Below, one piece after another: positions 16,881-23,665 of a stretch of DNA of 64,000 bases (positions within the stretch are counted from its first letter, which is position 1; every line of letters begins with the position of its first letter). The notes below the pieces were generated by a model. That model did no database searches and was not told the DNA's origin. It worked only from the letters and a program-made list of their open reading frames with translations. A program made the translations under genes and the position numbers. The stretch covers positions 1-64,000 of the forward strand of contig NZ_LZKU01000277.1 in the NCBI RefSeq assembly GCF_001672975.1. Reading direction: 5' to 3'. The stretch is from Mycobacterium sp. 1465703.0 (lineage in GTDB: Bacteria > Actinomycetota > Actinomycetes > Mycobacteriales > Mycobacteriaceae).

Positions 16881-16979
16881 GTGGTGTTGTTCTTCGAGAT
16901 CATGCTGGTTGTGGCGGTCGTGGTGATTTCATGGTTCGCCCTCTACACCCTCTACCGGCTCATCACTGACGAGTCGTGA
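16881..16979 (+). CDS. 32-residue single-pass membrane microprotein
   Basis: A short frame encoding VVLFFEIMLVVAVVVISW followed by FALYTLYRLITDES. Residues 1-24 form one hydrophobic helix; the short tail is charged. It starts with a GTG that is probably the first base of the transcript (TAGACT seven bases upstream) and stops 64 bases before the nitrobindin gene, so it is likely the first cistron of that unit. I recognise no family. The leaderless promoter and coherent membrane helix argue that it is real; it could also act as a leader peptide for the following gene. Confidence 0.55.
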   Translation: MVLFFEIMLVVAVVVISWFALYTLYRLITDES

Positions 16980-17043
16980 CCCGCGCCGGCGACGATCCAG
17001 CGGGGGCACCTCCCGCACGCAGCTATTGGGAGGAGCGGCGCAG

Positions 17044-17700
17044 ATGAGCACCGACGAACCGCTGAGCTCCGCCGGTTCCGGCGACCGGGCGGTGGCGGCC
17101 GCCGCTGAGCGTGCCAAGCTGACCGCCGGCCGCAACATCCCGTCGTACGATGACCTGCCGCTGCCCGCCGACACCGCGAACCTGCGCGAAGGCGCCAACC
17201 TGAACGATGCCTTGCTCGCGCTACTGCCGCTGGTCGGTGTCTGGCGGGGTGAAGGCGAAGGCCGTGGACACGACGGGGACTACCGGTTCGGCCAGCAGAT
17301 CGTCGTCTCGCACGACGGCGGCGACTACTTGAACTGGGAAGCCCGGTCCTGGCGGCTCAGCGAGACCGGCGACTACGAAGAACGCGGCTTGCGCGAGACC
17401 GGCTTTTGGCGCTTCGTCACCGATCCCGACGACCCCACCGAATCCCACGCGATCGAACTGCTGCTGGCCCATTCGGCGGGTTACGTCGAACTGTTCTACG
17501 GCCGCCCGCTCACCCAATCGTCATGGGAGCTGGTGACCGACGCGCTGGCCCGTAGCAGGTCGGGCGTGCTGGTCGGCGGCGCCAAACGGCTCTACGGCAT
17601 CGTCGAAGGCGGCGACCTGGCCTACGTCGAGGAGCGAGTGGACGCCGACGGCGGTCTGGTGCCGCACCTCTCGGCGCGGCTGTCCCGGTTCGCCGGTTAG
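17044..17700 (+). CDS. Nitrobindin-like heme-binding beta-barrel protein (Rv0813c-like)
   Basis: A 218-residue protein of the FABP-like/nitrobindin (DUF1794, THAP4-type) family. The signature GVWRGEGEGRG (G-x-W-x-G-x-G) opens the barrel after a roughly 60-residue N-terminal extension, and the C-terminal PHLSARLSRF carries the histidine that binds heme in nitrobindins. Family members bind ferric heme and detoxify peroxynitrite or nitric oxide; the M. tuberculosis protein has a solved barrel structure. GGGAGGAG stands upstream of ATG 17044; an in-frame ATG at 17026 is less well placed. Confidence 0.87.
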   Translation: MSTDEPLSSAGSGDRAVAAAAERAKLTAGRNIPSYDDLPLPADTANLREGANLNDALLALLPLVGVWRGEGEGRGHDGDYRFGQQIVVSHDGGDYLNWEARSWRLSETGDYEERGLRETGFWRFVTDPDDPTESHAIELLLAHSAGYVELFYGRPLTQSSWELVTDALARSRSGVLVGGAKRLYGIVEGGDLAYVEERVDADGGLVPHLSARLSRFAG

Positions 17701-17722
17701 CAACCACCTCCGGACATGGAGC

Positions 17723-17772
17723 GGCCCCCGAGCCATGTTCCTGGTTGGACAAAAACCGGAAGCTCGGGGGCC
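17723..17772. terminator. Strong hairpin between nitrobindin gene and minus-strand transcript
   Basis: An 11-bp perfect stem (17723-17733 with 17762-17772) continues inside with TTCC/GGAA and GGTT/AACC pairs around a GGACAAA loop, giving about 19 base pairs. It stands 22 bases after the nitrobindin stop and can act on both strands. There is no U-tract, so it may be a structured RNA part as well as a bidirectional terminator. Confidence 0.5.
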
Positions 17773-17899
17773 GGGTGACTGCGGGGAATTCGCTAGCGCA
17801 CTTGTGTCGCCAGCTCTTCCGAGCCGGTGCAGCTAACGCGCAGCCACCTCACATGTCCATGAAGCTATCAATTTCTCGGACCACCTCCTTCCTTGTGTA
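17723..17899 (-). ncRNA. Candidate small RNA or short leader transcript
   Basis: On the minus strand downstream of pabC a promoter (-35 CGACAA reversed at 17929-17934, -10 at 17906-17911, 17-base spacing) is followed by about 175 bases without a convincing protein gene and by the strong hairpin at 17723-17772. A consensus ribosome site (AAGGAGG, 17884-17890) near its 5' end precedes only tiny frames. A second small stem (CCGGCT/AGCTGG type) lies in the middle. This looks like an independent non-coding or micro-coding transcript. It matches no Rfam family I can name. Confidence 0.4.
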
Positions 17900-17905
17900 C
17901 GGCCG

Positions 17906-17934
17906 ACCGTACCCGCGGATACGCAAGCCGACAA
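17906..17934 (-). promoter_or_regulatory. Minus-strand promoter TTGTCG-N17-TACGGT
   Basis: Read on the minus strand, TTGTCG (17934-17929) and TACGGT (17911-17906) are separated by exactly 17 bases. It points away from pabC into a gene-free stretch and is the basis for the candidate small RNA. Confidence 0.45.
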
Positions 17935-17947
17935 CAGAATTCAGCGC

Positions 17948-18832
17948 TCAGCGATCGCTGACGATGGCGGCATCAATCAGTTCGGCGAAATCCGCAGCCA
18001 TGGGTGAGGGTGCCAGTGCACGGCCATCGAGGGTGTGCACACGGGCAGCCAGGGTCATGCTCGAGATCAGCCAAACACCTTGCGCGGCATGTAGATCGGC
18101 AACACGCAAGGCGCGGTAGTCGCAGTCATAGCCCTTGTCCCTGGCCACCTCGAACAGGGCCTGCTGAGTGGTGCCACGCAGGATCGGATACCACGGCGGC
18201 GGGGTCAGCAGGCACAGATTGTCGTCCGGCGTCTCAGCGGCGGCGATGACGACGGTCGATCGCGGCCCTTCCAGGATGTAGCCGTCGGTGCTGACGAAGA
18301 TCACGTCAGCGGCGTCCTGGCGGGCTGCATGCCGCAGGGCGGCCATATTGACCGCGTAAGACAGTGTCTTGGCGCCGGCCAGCAGCCACGGCATCGCGTC
18401 GACTCCGGTGGCTGGCAGCCCACGATCGAGGGTGATCGCTGCCAGCCCGTTCCGCCGGACCGCTGTCGCCCGGTCGGGAACGGCGTTGACCATCACGTAG
18501 GCCGTCGGTGCGGAACCGCCCTCGCGACCGCGGCTGTAAATCAACCGCATCGCGCCCTCGTCAGCGCTGCCCGTGCTCCACGCCCGGGTGGCTATCTCGA
18601 TCGCGCTTCGCCAGCGCGGCAGGTCCGGCGCGGGCAGATCGGTGAACGTGGCGGACTGGGTCAGTCGCTGCAGATGCGATTCGATCAGACAGGCCCTGCC
18701 GTCGCGGACCAACAGCGTCTCGAAGACGCCGTCGCCACGCACCGCCGCCAGGTCGTCGGCGTACAGCAAAGGCGCGTCCGGCGAATGTATTTCGCCGTCC
18801 AGCGTGACAATCACACCCGTCTGGCCGGCCAT
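17948..18832 (-). CDS. pabC: Aminodeoxychorismate lyase / class IV aminotransferase PabC-like
   Basis: A 294-residue PLP enzyme of fold type IV (Rv0812-like). Features: RGDGVFETLLVRDG near the N-terminus, the PLP-lysine region LLAGAKTLSYAVNMAA, and the phosphate-binding EGPRSTVVIA and ILRGTTQQALFE. PabC releases pyruvate from aminodeoxychorismate to give p-aminobenzoate for folate, though Rv0812-type proteins may instead be D-amino-acid or branched-chain aminotransferases. I use ATG 18832, which sits eight bases after TAGGCT (leaderless); the frame opens at 18871. It is divergent from ygfZ. Confidence 0.85.
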   Translation of the reverse strand: MAGQTGVIVTLDGEIHSPDAPLLYADDLAAVRGDGVFETLLVRDGRACLIESHLQRLTQSATFTDLPAPDLPRWRSAIEIATRAWSTGSADEGAMRLIYSRGREGGSAPTAYVMVNAVPDRATAVRRNGLAAITLDRGLPATGVDAMPWLLAGAKTLSYAVNMAALRHAARQDAADVIFVSTDGYILEGPRSTVVIAAAETPDDNLCLLTPPPWYPILRGTTQQALFEVARDKGYDCDYRALRVADLHAAQGVWLISSMTLAARVHTLDGRALAPSPMAADFAELIDAAIVSDR

Positions 18833-18840
18833 CACCGAGA

Positions 18841-18846
18841 AGCCTA
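18841..18846 (-). promoter_or_regulatory. -10 box TAGGCT of pabC
   Basis: On the minus strand TAGGCT ends eight bases before ATG 18832, suggesting a leaderless or nearly leaderless transcript and fixing the start. Confidence 0.5.
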
Positions 18847-18931
18847 TCCAATGGGCTGCTAAGCGCGGCATACGACGGTCCCCACGAAGGTGAAGCCAAC
18901 TTCACACTCGTTGGAAGCGGGTACCGGTCCG

Positions 18932-18937
18932 TAGAGT
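18932..18937 (+). promoter_or_regulatory. -10 box TAGAGT of ygfZ
   Basis: TAGAGT ends six bases before GTG 18944, another leaderless geometry. It faces away from the pabC promoter 86 bases to the left. Confidence 0.5.
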
Positions 18938-18943
18938 TGACGT

Positions 18944-20026
18944 GTGAGCCACCCCGTCCCCGCACCCGAGACCGGACCCGACGCCGGCGCTGTCTGGCAC
19001 TACGGCGATCCGCTGGGTGAGCAGCGCGCGGCCGGCGCCGACGCGGTGTTGGTCGACCGCTCACGCCGCGGCGTTCTTACGTTGACCGGTAAGGACCGGC
19101 AGACCTGGTTGCACAGCATTTCCACGCAGTTCGTCAGCGACCTTCCCGAGGGCGCCAGCACGCAGAACCTCAGCCTCGACGGCCAGGGCCGCGTCGAAGA
19201 TCACTGGATCCAGACCGAACTGGCAGGCACCACCTACCTCGACACCGAACCGTGGCGGGCGGAACCGCTGCTGGCATACCTGCGCAAGATGGTGTTCTGG
19301 TCCGAGGTGACGCCGGCCGACGCCGATCTGGCCGTCCTGTCGTTACTCGGCCCGAAGCTGACTGACCAGCCAGTTCTCGACGCGCTCGGGGTGGACGCGT
19401 TGCCCGGCGAGCTGACCGCGGCTCTGGTCGAGGACGGCTTCGTGCGGCGGATGCCGGGCACTCCGCCCGGCCAAATCGAACTTGATCTGCTGGTTCCGCG
19501 GACCCGGGTGGCTGAATGGCAGGATCGCTTGACCCGGGCCGGAGTGCGGCCCAGCGGGGTGTGGGCCTACGAAGCCCACCGGGTCGCGGCCGTGCGGCCC
19601 CGCCTCGGCGTCGACACCGATGAGCGCACAATTCCGCACGAAGTGGGCTGGATCGGTGGGGCGGTCCACCTGAACAAAGGCTGCTACCGCGGGCAAGAGA
19701 CCGTCGCGCGGGTGCACAACCTCGGCAGACCACCCCGGATGCTGGTGCTGCTGCACCTCGACGGGTCGGTGGACCGGCCGTCGACCGGTGATCCCGTGCT
19801 GGCCGGGGGCCGTACCGTCGGACGCCTGGGCACGGTGGTCGACCACGTGGATCTCGGGCCGATAGCGCTGGCCCTGCTCAAGCGGGGGCTGCCCGCCGAG
19901 ACCGAACTGGCGACCGGACCGGAGGCCTCGGTGGCTGCGGTAATCGATATAGATTCGGTGCCCGCGACCGAACAAATCGGCGCCGGGCGGTTGGCTGTTG
20001 AACGGTTGCGGGGCGGTGCGGGATAA
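18944..20026 (+). CDS. ygfZ: YgfZ/GcvT-like tetrahydrofolate-binding Fe-S cluster protein (Rv0811c-like)
   Basis: A 360-residue protein of the YgfZ family, related to the T protein of glycine cleavage. The diagnostic K-G-C-Y-x-G-Q-E motif appears as LNKGCYRGQETVARV, with LGRPPRMLVLL after it; the N-terminal GcvT-like folate fold includes SRRGVLTLTGKDRQTWLHS. YgfZ/IBA57 proteins use folate to support assembly or repair of particular Fe-S proteins. A neighbouring folate gene (pabC) on the other strand fits a folate connection. Confidence 0.88.
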   Translation: MSHPVPAPETGPDAGAVWHYGDPLGEQRAAGADAVLVDRSRRGVLTLTGKDRQTWLHSISTQFVSDLPEGASTQNLSLDGQGRVEDHWIQTELAGTTYLDTEPWRAEPLLAYLRKMVFWSEVTPADADLAVLSLLGPKLTDQPVLDALGVDALPGELTAALVEDGFVRRMPGTPPGQIELDLLVPRTRVAEWQDRLTRAGVRPSGVWAYEAHRVAAVRPRLGVDTDERTIPHEVGWIGGAVHLNKGCYRGQETVARVHNLGRPPRMLVLLHLDGSVDRPSTGDPVLAGGRTVGRLGTVVDHVDLGPIALALLKRGLPAETELATGPEASVAAVIDIDSVPATEQIGAGRLAVERLRGGAG

Positions 20027-20161
20027 TGAACGGTAACGTCCGCCACAGCGAGCAGGGGGCGCCAACGCCCAGTGGCGAGGCACGGTAAACTGCTTGGCAG
20101 GACAATACGACACCAGGAGATCGGAGCCGCCTACTCGTTAGGCCGCTCCGTTATTGCGCGA

Positions 20162-20173
20162 GGGGGTTCCCCC
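20162..20173 (+). promoter_or_regulatory. Palindrome GGGGGTTCCCCC abutting the DUF3073 start codon
   Basis: A perfect 5-bp inverted repeat with a 2-base centre ends at the base before ATG 20174. The G run is the only candidate ribosome site, so this element could fold over it. Function unknown. Confidence 0.4.
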
Positions 20174-20359
20174 ATGGGCCGCGGCCGGGCTAAGGCAAAG
20201 CAGACCAAGGTTGCTCGAGAACTCAAATACAGTTCTCCGCAGACCGACTTTCAGCGGCTTCAGCGCGAGCTGTCAGGGACGGGTTCGGACGAATCCAACG
20301 AACTGGACAGCGATGGCTCCGACGAATCCTGGGATGATCAGGACAACTGGCGGCCCTAG
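20174..20359 (+). CDS. DUF3073 small protein (Rv0810c-like)
   Basis: A 61-residue actinobacterial protein with a very basic first third (MGRGRAKAKQTKVAREL) and a highly acidic Asp/Glu/Ser tail ending in WDDQDNWRP. The family is widely conserved in actinobacteria and has no known function; the basic head could contact RNA or DNA. ATG 20174 directly follows the GGGGGTTCCCCC palindrome. It converges on purM, separated by a hairpin. Confidence 0.9.
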   Translation: MGRGRAKAKQTKVARELKYSSPQTDFQRLQRELSGTGSDESNELDSDGSDESWDDQDNWRP

Positions 20360-20370
20360 AACCGACGCCC

Positions 20371-20399
20371 CGGCGCCGATGCGTACTGCACCGGCGCCG
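20371..20399. terminator. Bidirectional hairpin between DUF3073 and purM
   Basis: CGGCGCCG at 20371-20378 and 20392-20399 form an 8-bp GC-only stem with a 13-base loop in the 67-base gap between convergent genes. No U-tract is present, which is usual in mycobacteria. Confidence 0.5.
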
Positions 20400-20426
20400 C
20401 GTTAGTTGAGGCGCACTCCGGGCTTT

Positions 20427-21521
20427 TCAGAACCTCGGATGCTGACCGACCATCTTGGCCCGCGGGCCCGCTTTTCCGCCTTTGCCGACGGTGCCCAGTA
20501 CCCAGCAGTCCAGATGCCGTGCGGTCAGGATGGCCAGGGCGCGGTCGGTGTCCTCAGGAGCCACGATGGCGATCATGCCGACCCCCATGTTGAACGTCTT
20601 CTCCATCTCCTCCCGCGTCACCCGGCCACGCTGTGCGATCATCGCGAACACCGGCGCGGGCGTCCAGGTGCCGCGGTCCATCTCGGCGACCAGCCCGTGC
20701 GGGATGACACGCTGCAGGTTGCCGGCCAGCCCACCCCCGGTGACGTGGCAGAAGGTGCGGACATGGGTTTCGGCCGTGAGCGCCAGACAGTCCTTGGCGT
20801 AAATGCGCGTGGGCTCGAGCAGCTCCTCACCCAGGGTGCGGCCGAACTCCTCCACGTAGCCTTCGAGGTTCATCCGGTCGATTTCGAGTAGCACGGCGCG
20901 CGCCAGCGAATATCCATTGGAATGCAGGCCCGACGAGCCCATCGCGATGATGACGTCGCCGGGTTTGACCCGGTCGGGCCCCAGCACGTCGTCGGCTTCG
21001 ACGACACCGATGCCGGTGGCCGAGATGTCGTAGTGGTCCGGCTCCATCAGACCGGGGTGTTCGGCCGTCTCGCCGCCCAGCAGCGCGCAGCCGGCCCGCA
21101 CACATCCTTCGGCGATGCCGCTGACGATGGCGCTCAAGCGTTCCGGCACGGTCCGGCCCACCGCGATGTAATCCTGCAGGAACAGCGGCTCGGCGCCGCA
21201 CACCACAAGGTCGTCCACCACCATGGCAACCAGGTCCAGCCCGACGGTGTCGTGCTTGTCCATCGCCTGGGCGACCGCCAGCTTGGTGCCGACGCCGTCG
21301 GTGGATGCGGCCAGCAACGGTTCGCGGTAATCGCCCCGTAGCGCGAACAACCCGGCGAATCCGCCCAAGCCGCCCCGGACCTCGGGTCGCGTGGCTTTTG
21401 TCGCCAGCGGCTTGAACAATTCGACGGCGCGATCGCCGGCTTCAATGTCCACCCCGGCCGACGCGTAGGTGATGCCCTGACTGCCTTGGTGGCGTCCGGG
21501 ACCTTTTCCGGGATCCGTCAT
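20427..21521 (-). CDS. purM: Phosphoribosylformylglycinamidine cyclo-ligase PurM
   Basis: A 364-residue ATP-dependent enzyme converting FGAM to AIR, the fifth step of purine synthesis. Typical segments: STDGVGTKLAVAQAM, DLVVCGAEPLFLQDYIA, LLGGETAEHPG, SSGLHSNGYSLAR and HVTGGGLAGNLQRVIP. The frame is open to 21743, but ATG 21521 has TAGCCT eight bases upstream and matches the family N-terminus. purF lies 71 bases upstream, so purM may be read both from purF and from its own leaderless promoter. Confidence 0.96.
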   Translation of the reverse strand: MTDPGKGPGRHQGSQGITYASAGVDIEAGDRAVELFKPLATKATRPEVRGGLGGFAGLFALRGDYREPLLAASTDGVGTKLAVAQAMDKHDTVGLDLVAMVVDDLVVCGAEPLFLQDYIAVGRTVPERLSAIVSGIAEGCVRAGCALLGGETAEHPGLMEPDHYDISATGIGVVEADDVLGPDRVKPGDVIIAMGSSGLHSNGYSLARAVLLEIDRMNLEGYVEEFGRTLGEELLEPTRIYAKDCLALTAETHVRTFCHVTGGGLAGNLQRVIPHGLVAEMDRGTWTPAPVFAMIAQRGRVTREEMEKTFNMGVGMIAIVAPEDTDRALAILTARHLDCWVLGTVGKGGKAGPRAKMVGQHPRF

Positions 21522-21529
21522 CGCGATAA

Positions 21530-21535
21530 AGGCTA
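21530..21535 (-). promoter_or_regulatory. -10 box TAGCCT of purM
   Basis: TAGCCT on the minus strand ends eight bases before ATG 21521, within the purF-purM gap, indicating an internal promoter. Confidence 0.45.
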
Positions 21536-21592
21536 CCGGGCGGCGCTGACGGCCGGTATCAAACGTCGGTGATGGAGTGCTACGGAGTTCGC

Positions 21593-23119
21593 TCAGCGCA
21601 CTACCGGCACTTCGCCCGGCGCCAGGTCGTCGAGTCCGGCGCCGCGGGCGGCATTGGCGAGCATGTGCTCGATGACGTTCTTGCCCAACGCGGTTTCCCC
21701 GGGCAGTTCGATCGGGTACTGGCCGTCGAAGCAGGCGGTGCACAGCCGCGACGCCGGCTGCTCGGAGGCCGCGATCAGCCCGCGCAGCGAGATGTAGCCC
21801 AGTGAGTCAGCACCGATCGCATGCCGAACCGCCTCGAGCATCTCCTTCTTGTCTTCGACCGCATTCGCAATCAGCTCCGCCGGTGACGGAAAGTCGATGC
21901 CATAGAAGCAGGGCCATTTGACCGGCGGGGACGCGATCCGCACGTGCACTTCGACGGCACCGGCCTCGCGCAGCATCCGCAACAGTGCCCGCTGAGTGTT
22001 GCCGCGCACGATCGAGTCGTCGACGACGATGAGTCGCTTACCCCGGATGACCTCGCGAAGCGGGTTGAGCTTCAGCCGGATACCGAGCTGGCGAATGGTC
22101 TGCGACGGCTGGATGAAGGTGCGCCCGACGTAGGCGTTCTTCATCAGCCCCTGCCCGTAGGGGATACCCGACTCCTGCGCGTATCCGACCGCGGCGGGTG
22201 TGCCCGACTCGGGCACCCCGATCACCAGGTCGGCGTCGACGGGACGCTCGCGGGCCAGCCGGCGACCGATCTCCACCCGCGTCGCGTGCACCGACCGGCC
22301 GGCGATCGTGCTGTCCGGTCGCGCCAGGTAGACGTACTCGAAGACGCAGCCCTTAGGGGTGGGGTTGGCGAAACGGGTCGACCGCACGCCGTCGGCGTCG
22401 ATCGCCAGCAACTCCCCGGGCTCGATGTCACGCACGAACGAGGCGCCGACGATGTCGAGCGCCGCCGTTTCGGAGGCCACCACCCAGCCGCGGTCCAGCC
22501 GTCCAAGCGAAAGCGGCCGCACCCCATGCGGATCGCGGCACGCGTACAGGGTGTTCTCGTCCATGAAGGTCAGGCAGAACGCGCCACGAACGGTCGGCAG
22601 CAAGTCCAGAGCCGCCTGCTCCAGGGTGGAATCCGCCGCGCCGTGCGCCAGCAGCGCGCCCAGGATGTCGGAGTCCGTCGTCGCAGGTGCCGGGGCGCGC
22701 TTGGCGATCAGCCCCTCGTCGCGGGCGCGGGCGGCCAGCTCGGCGGTGTTGACCAGGTTCCCGTTGTGGCCCAAGGCAACCCCGGTGCCGGCGGCGGTGT
22801 TGCGGAACACCGGCTGGGCGTTTTCCCACGTCGTGTCGCCCGTGGTCGAGTAGCGGCAGTGTCCGATGGCGACGTGGCCCGGCATGGCGCCCAGCGTCTG
22901 CTCGTCGAATACCTGGCTGACCAGACCCAGGTCTTTGAAGACCAGCACCTGGGATCCGTCGGCGACGGCGATACCGGCGGCTTCCTGACCGCGATGCTGT
23001 AGCGCGTACAAGCCGTAATAGGTGAGCTTGGCGACGTCCTCGCCCGGGGCCCAAACCCCGAATACACCGCATTCTTCACGGGGTGCGTTGAAGTCCTCTT
23101 CGGGTTCTTGGACGGTCAC
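21593..23119 (-). CDS. purF: Amidophosphoribosyltransferase PurF
   Basis: A 508-residue enzyme for the committed step of purine synthesis (PRPP plus glutamine to phosphoribosylamine). The glutaminase nucleophile is Cys17 in EECGVFG, preceded by a 16-residue propeptide that is cut off in this class. The PRPP loop VVDDSIVRGNT is intact. Cysteines in PCFYGIDFPS and SRLCTACFDGQYP match the ligands of the 4Fe-4S cluster in Bacillus-type PurF. The start is GTG 23119, with GGGAG upstream. Confidence 0.96.
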   Translation of the reverse strand: MTVQEPEEDFNAPREECGVFGVWAPGEDVAKLTYYGLYALQHRGQEAAGIAVADGSQVLVFKDLGLVSQVFDEQTLGAMPGHVAIGHCRYSTTGDTTWENAQPVFRNTAAGTGVALGHNGNLVNTAELAARARDEGLIAKRAPAPATTDSDILGALLAHGAADSTLEQAALDLLPTVRGAFCLTFMDENTLYACRDPHGVRPLSLGRLDRGWVVASETAALDIVGASFVRDIEPGELLAIDADGVRSTRFANPTPKGCVFEYVYLARPDSTIAGRSVHATRVEIGRRLARERPVDADLVIGVPESGTPAAVGYAQESGIPYGQGLMKNAYVGRTFIQPSQTIRQLGIRLKLNPLREVIRGKRLIVVDDSIVRGNTQRALLRMLREAGAVEVHVRIASPPVKWPCFYGIDFPSPAELIANAVEDKKEMLEAVRHAIGADSLGYISLRGLIAASEQPASRLCTACFDGQYPIELPGETALGKNVIEHMLANAARGAGLDDLAPGEVPVVR

Positions 23120-23256
23120 GATTAGGCGGCTCCCCGGGGAACGGTTGGTGACCTAACGGAGTCTACGGGCACCGGCGCCACGCCGACGAATCCGCCGGGC
23201 GTGTTGACCGACGAATTGCCGTCGCAAATCCCTAAACCTGCACTTCAGAGTTATCT

Positions 23257-23646
23257 TCAGCTCACATCGAACAGGGGTAGCCAGTGGGCAATCTCACCTG
23301 CTCGGGAGCCGGAAAGCCGCAGCGTGCCGTCCTCCTTCGCCTCGGCGAACGTCGACATTCCGGCGGCCAGCAGCAACCAGGTCCGCGGATCGGTTTCCAC
23401 CACATTGGGCGGCGTGCCGCGGGTGTGCGTGGGCCCGGCGATGCATTGGACCGCGACGAACGGCGGGATCCGCAGCTCCACGCTTCGTCCGGGCGCCACT
23501 GCGGCCAGCGTCCGGGCGGTCAGCCGGACGGCCGTCGCCAATTCCTGCCGGTCGGGCGCCGGATGGGCTTCGTCGCGTAGCCAGTCCGCGACTGCTGACA
23601 CGGCCTGCCGGGTCTTGGCCGGATCGGCTTTGTCGCGGGGGGCCAT
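23257..23646 (-). CDS. Sterol carrier-like (MSMEG/Rv0807-type) protein
   Basis: A 129-residue protein similar to Rv0807, annotated elsewhere as a sterol carrier family protein of the bacterial SCP/maleylpyruvate-isomerase-like group. The helical N-terminal part (AVSAVADWLRDE, ELATAVRLTARTLAAV) is followed by a beta-rich half with VETDPRTWLLLAAG. No signal peptide or catalytic motif is visible. ATG 23646 abuts the palindrome ACCCTAGGGT shared with the divergent mce gene. Ligand and role are unknown. Confidence 0.75.
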   Translation of the reverse strand: MAPRDKADPAKTRQAVSAVADWLRDEAHPAPDRQELATAVRLTARTLAAVAPGRSVELRIPPFVAVQCIAGPTHTRGTPPNVVETDPRTWLLLAAGMSTFAEAKEDGTLRLSGSRAGEIAHWLPLFDVS

Positions 23647-23656
23647 ACCCTAGGGT
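23647..23656. promoter_or_regulatory. Palindrome ACCCTAGGGT between divergent genes, includes -10 for mce gene
   Basis: A perfect 10-bp palindrome fills half of the 19-base gap between the Rv0807-like and mce starts. Its right half, TAGGGT (23651-23656), is nine bases before ATG 23666 and fits a leaderless -10 box for the mce gene. Confidence 0.45.
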
Positions 23657-23665
23657 CTCAAAATC

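Noticed and set aside
17701..17947. tRNA or insertion-sequence end
   Set aside because: No cloverleaf, anticodon arm or CCA-like acceptor, and no transposase or target-site duplication; a small transcript is a better reading.
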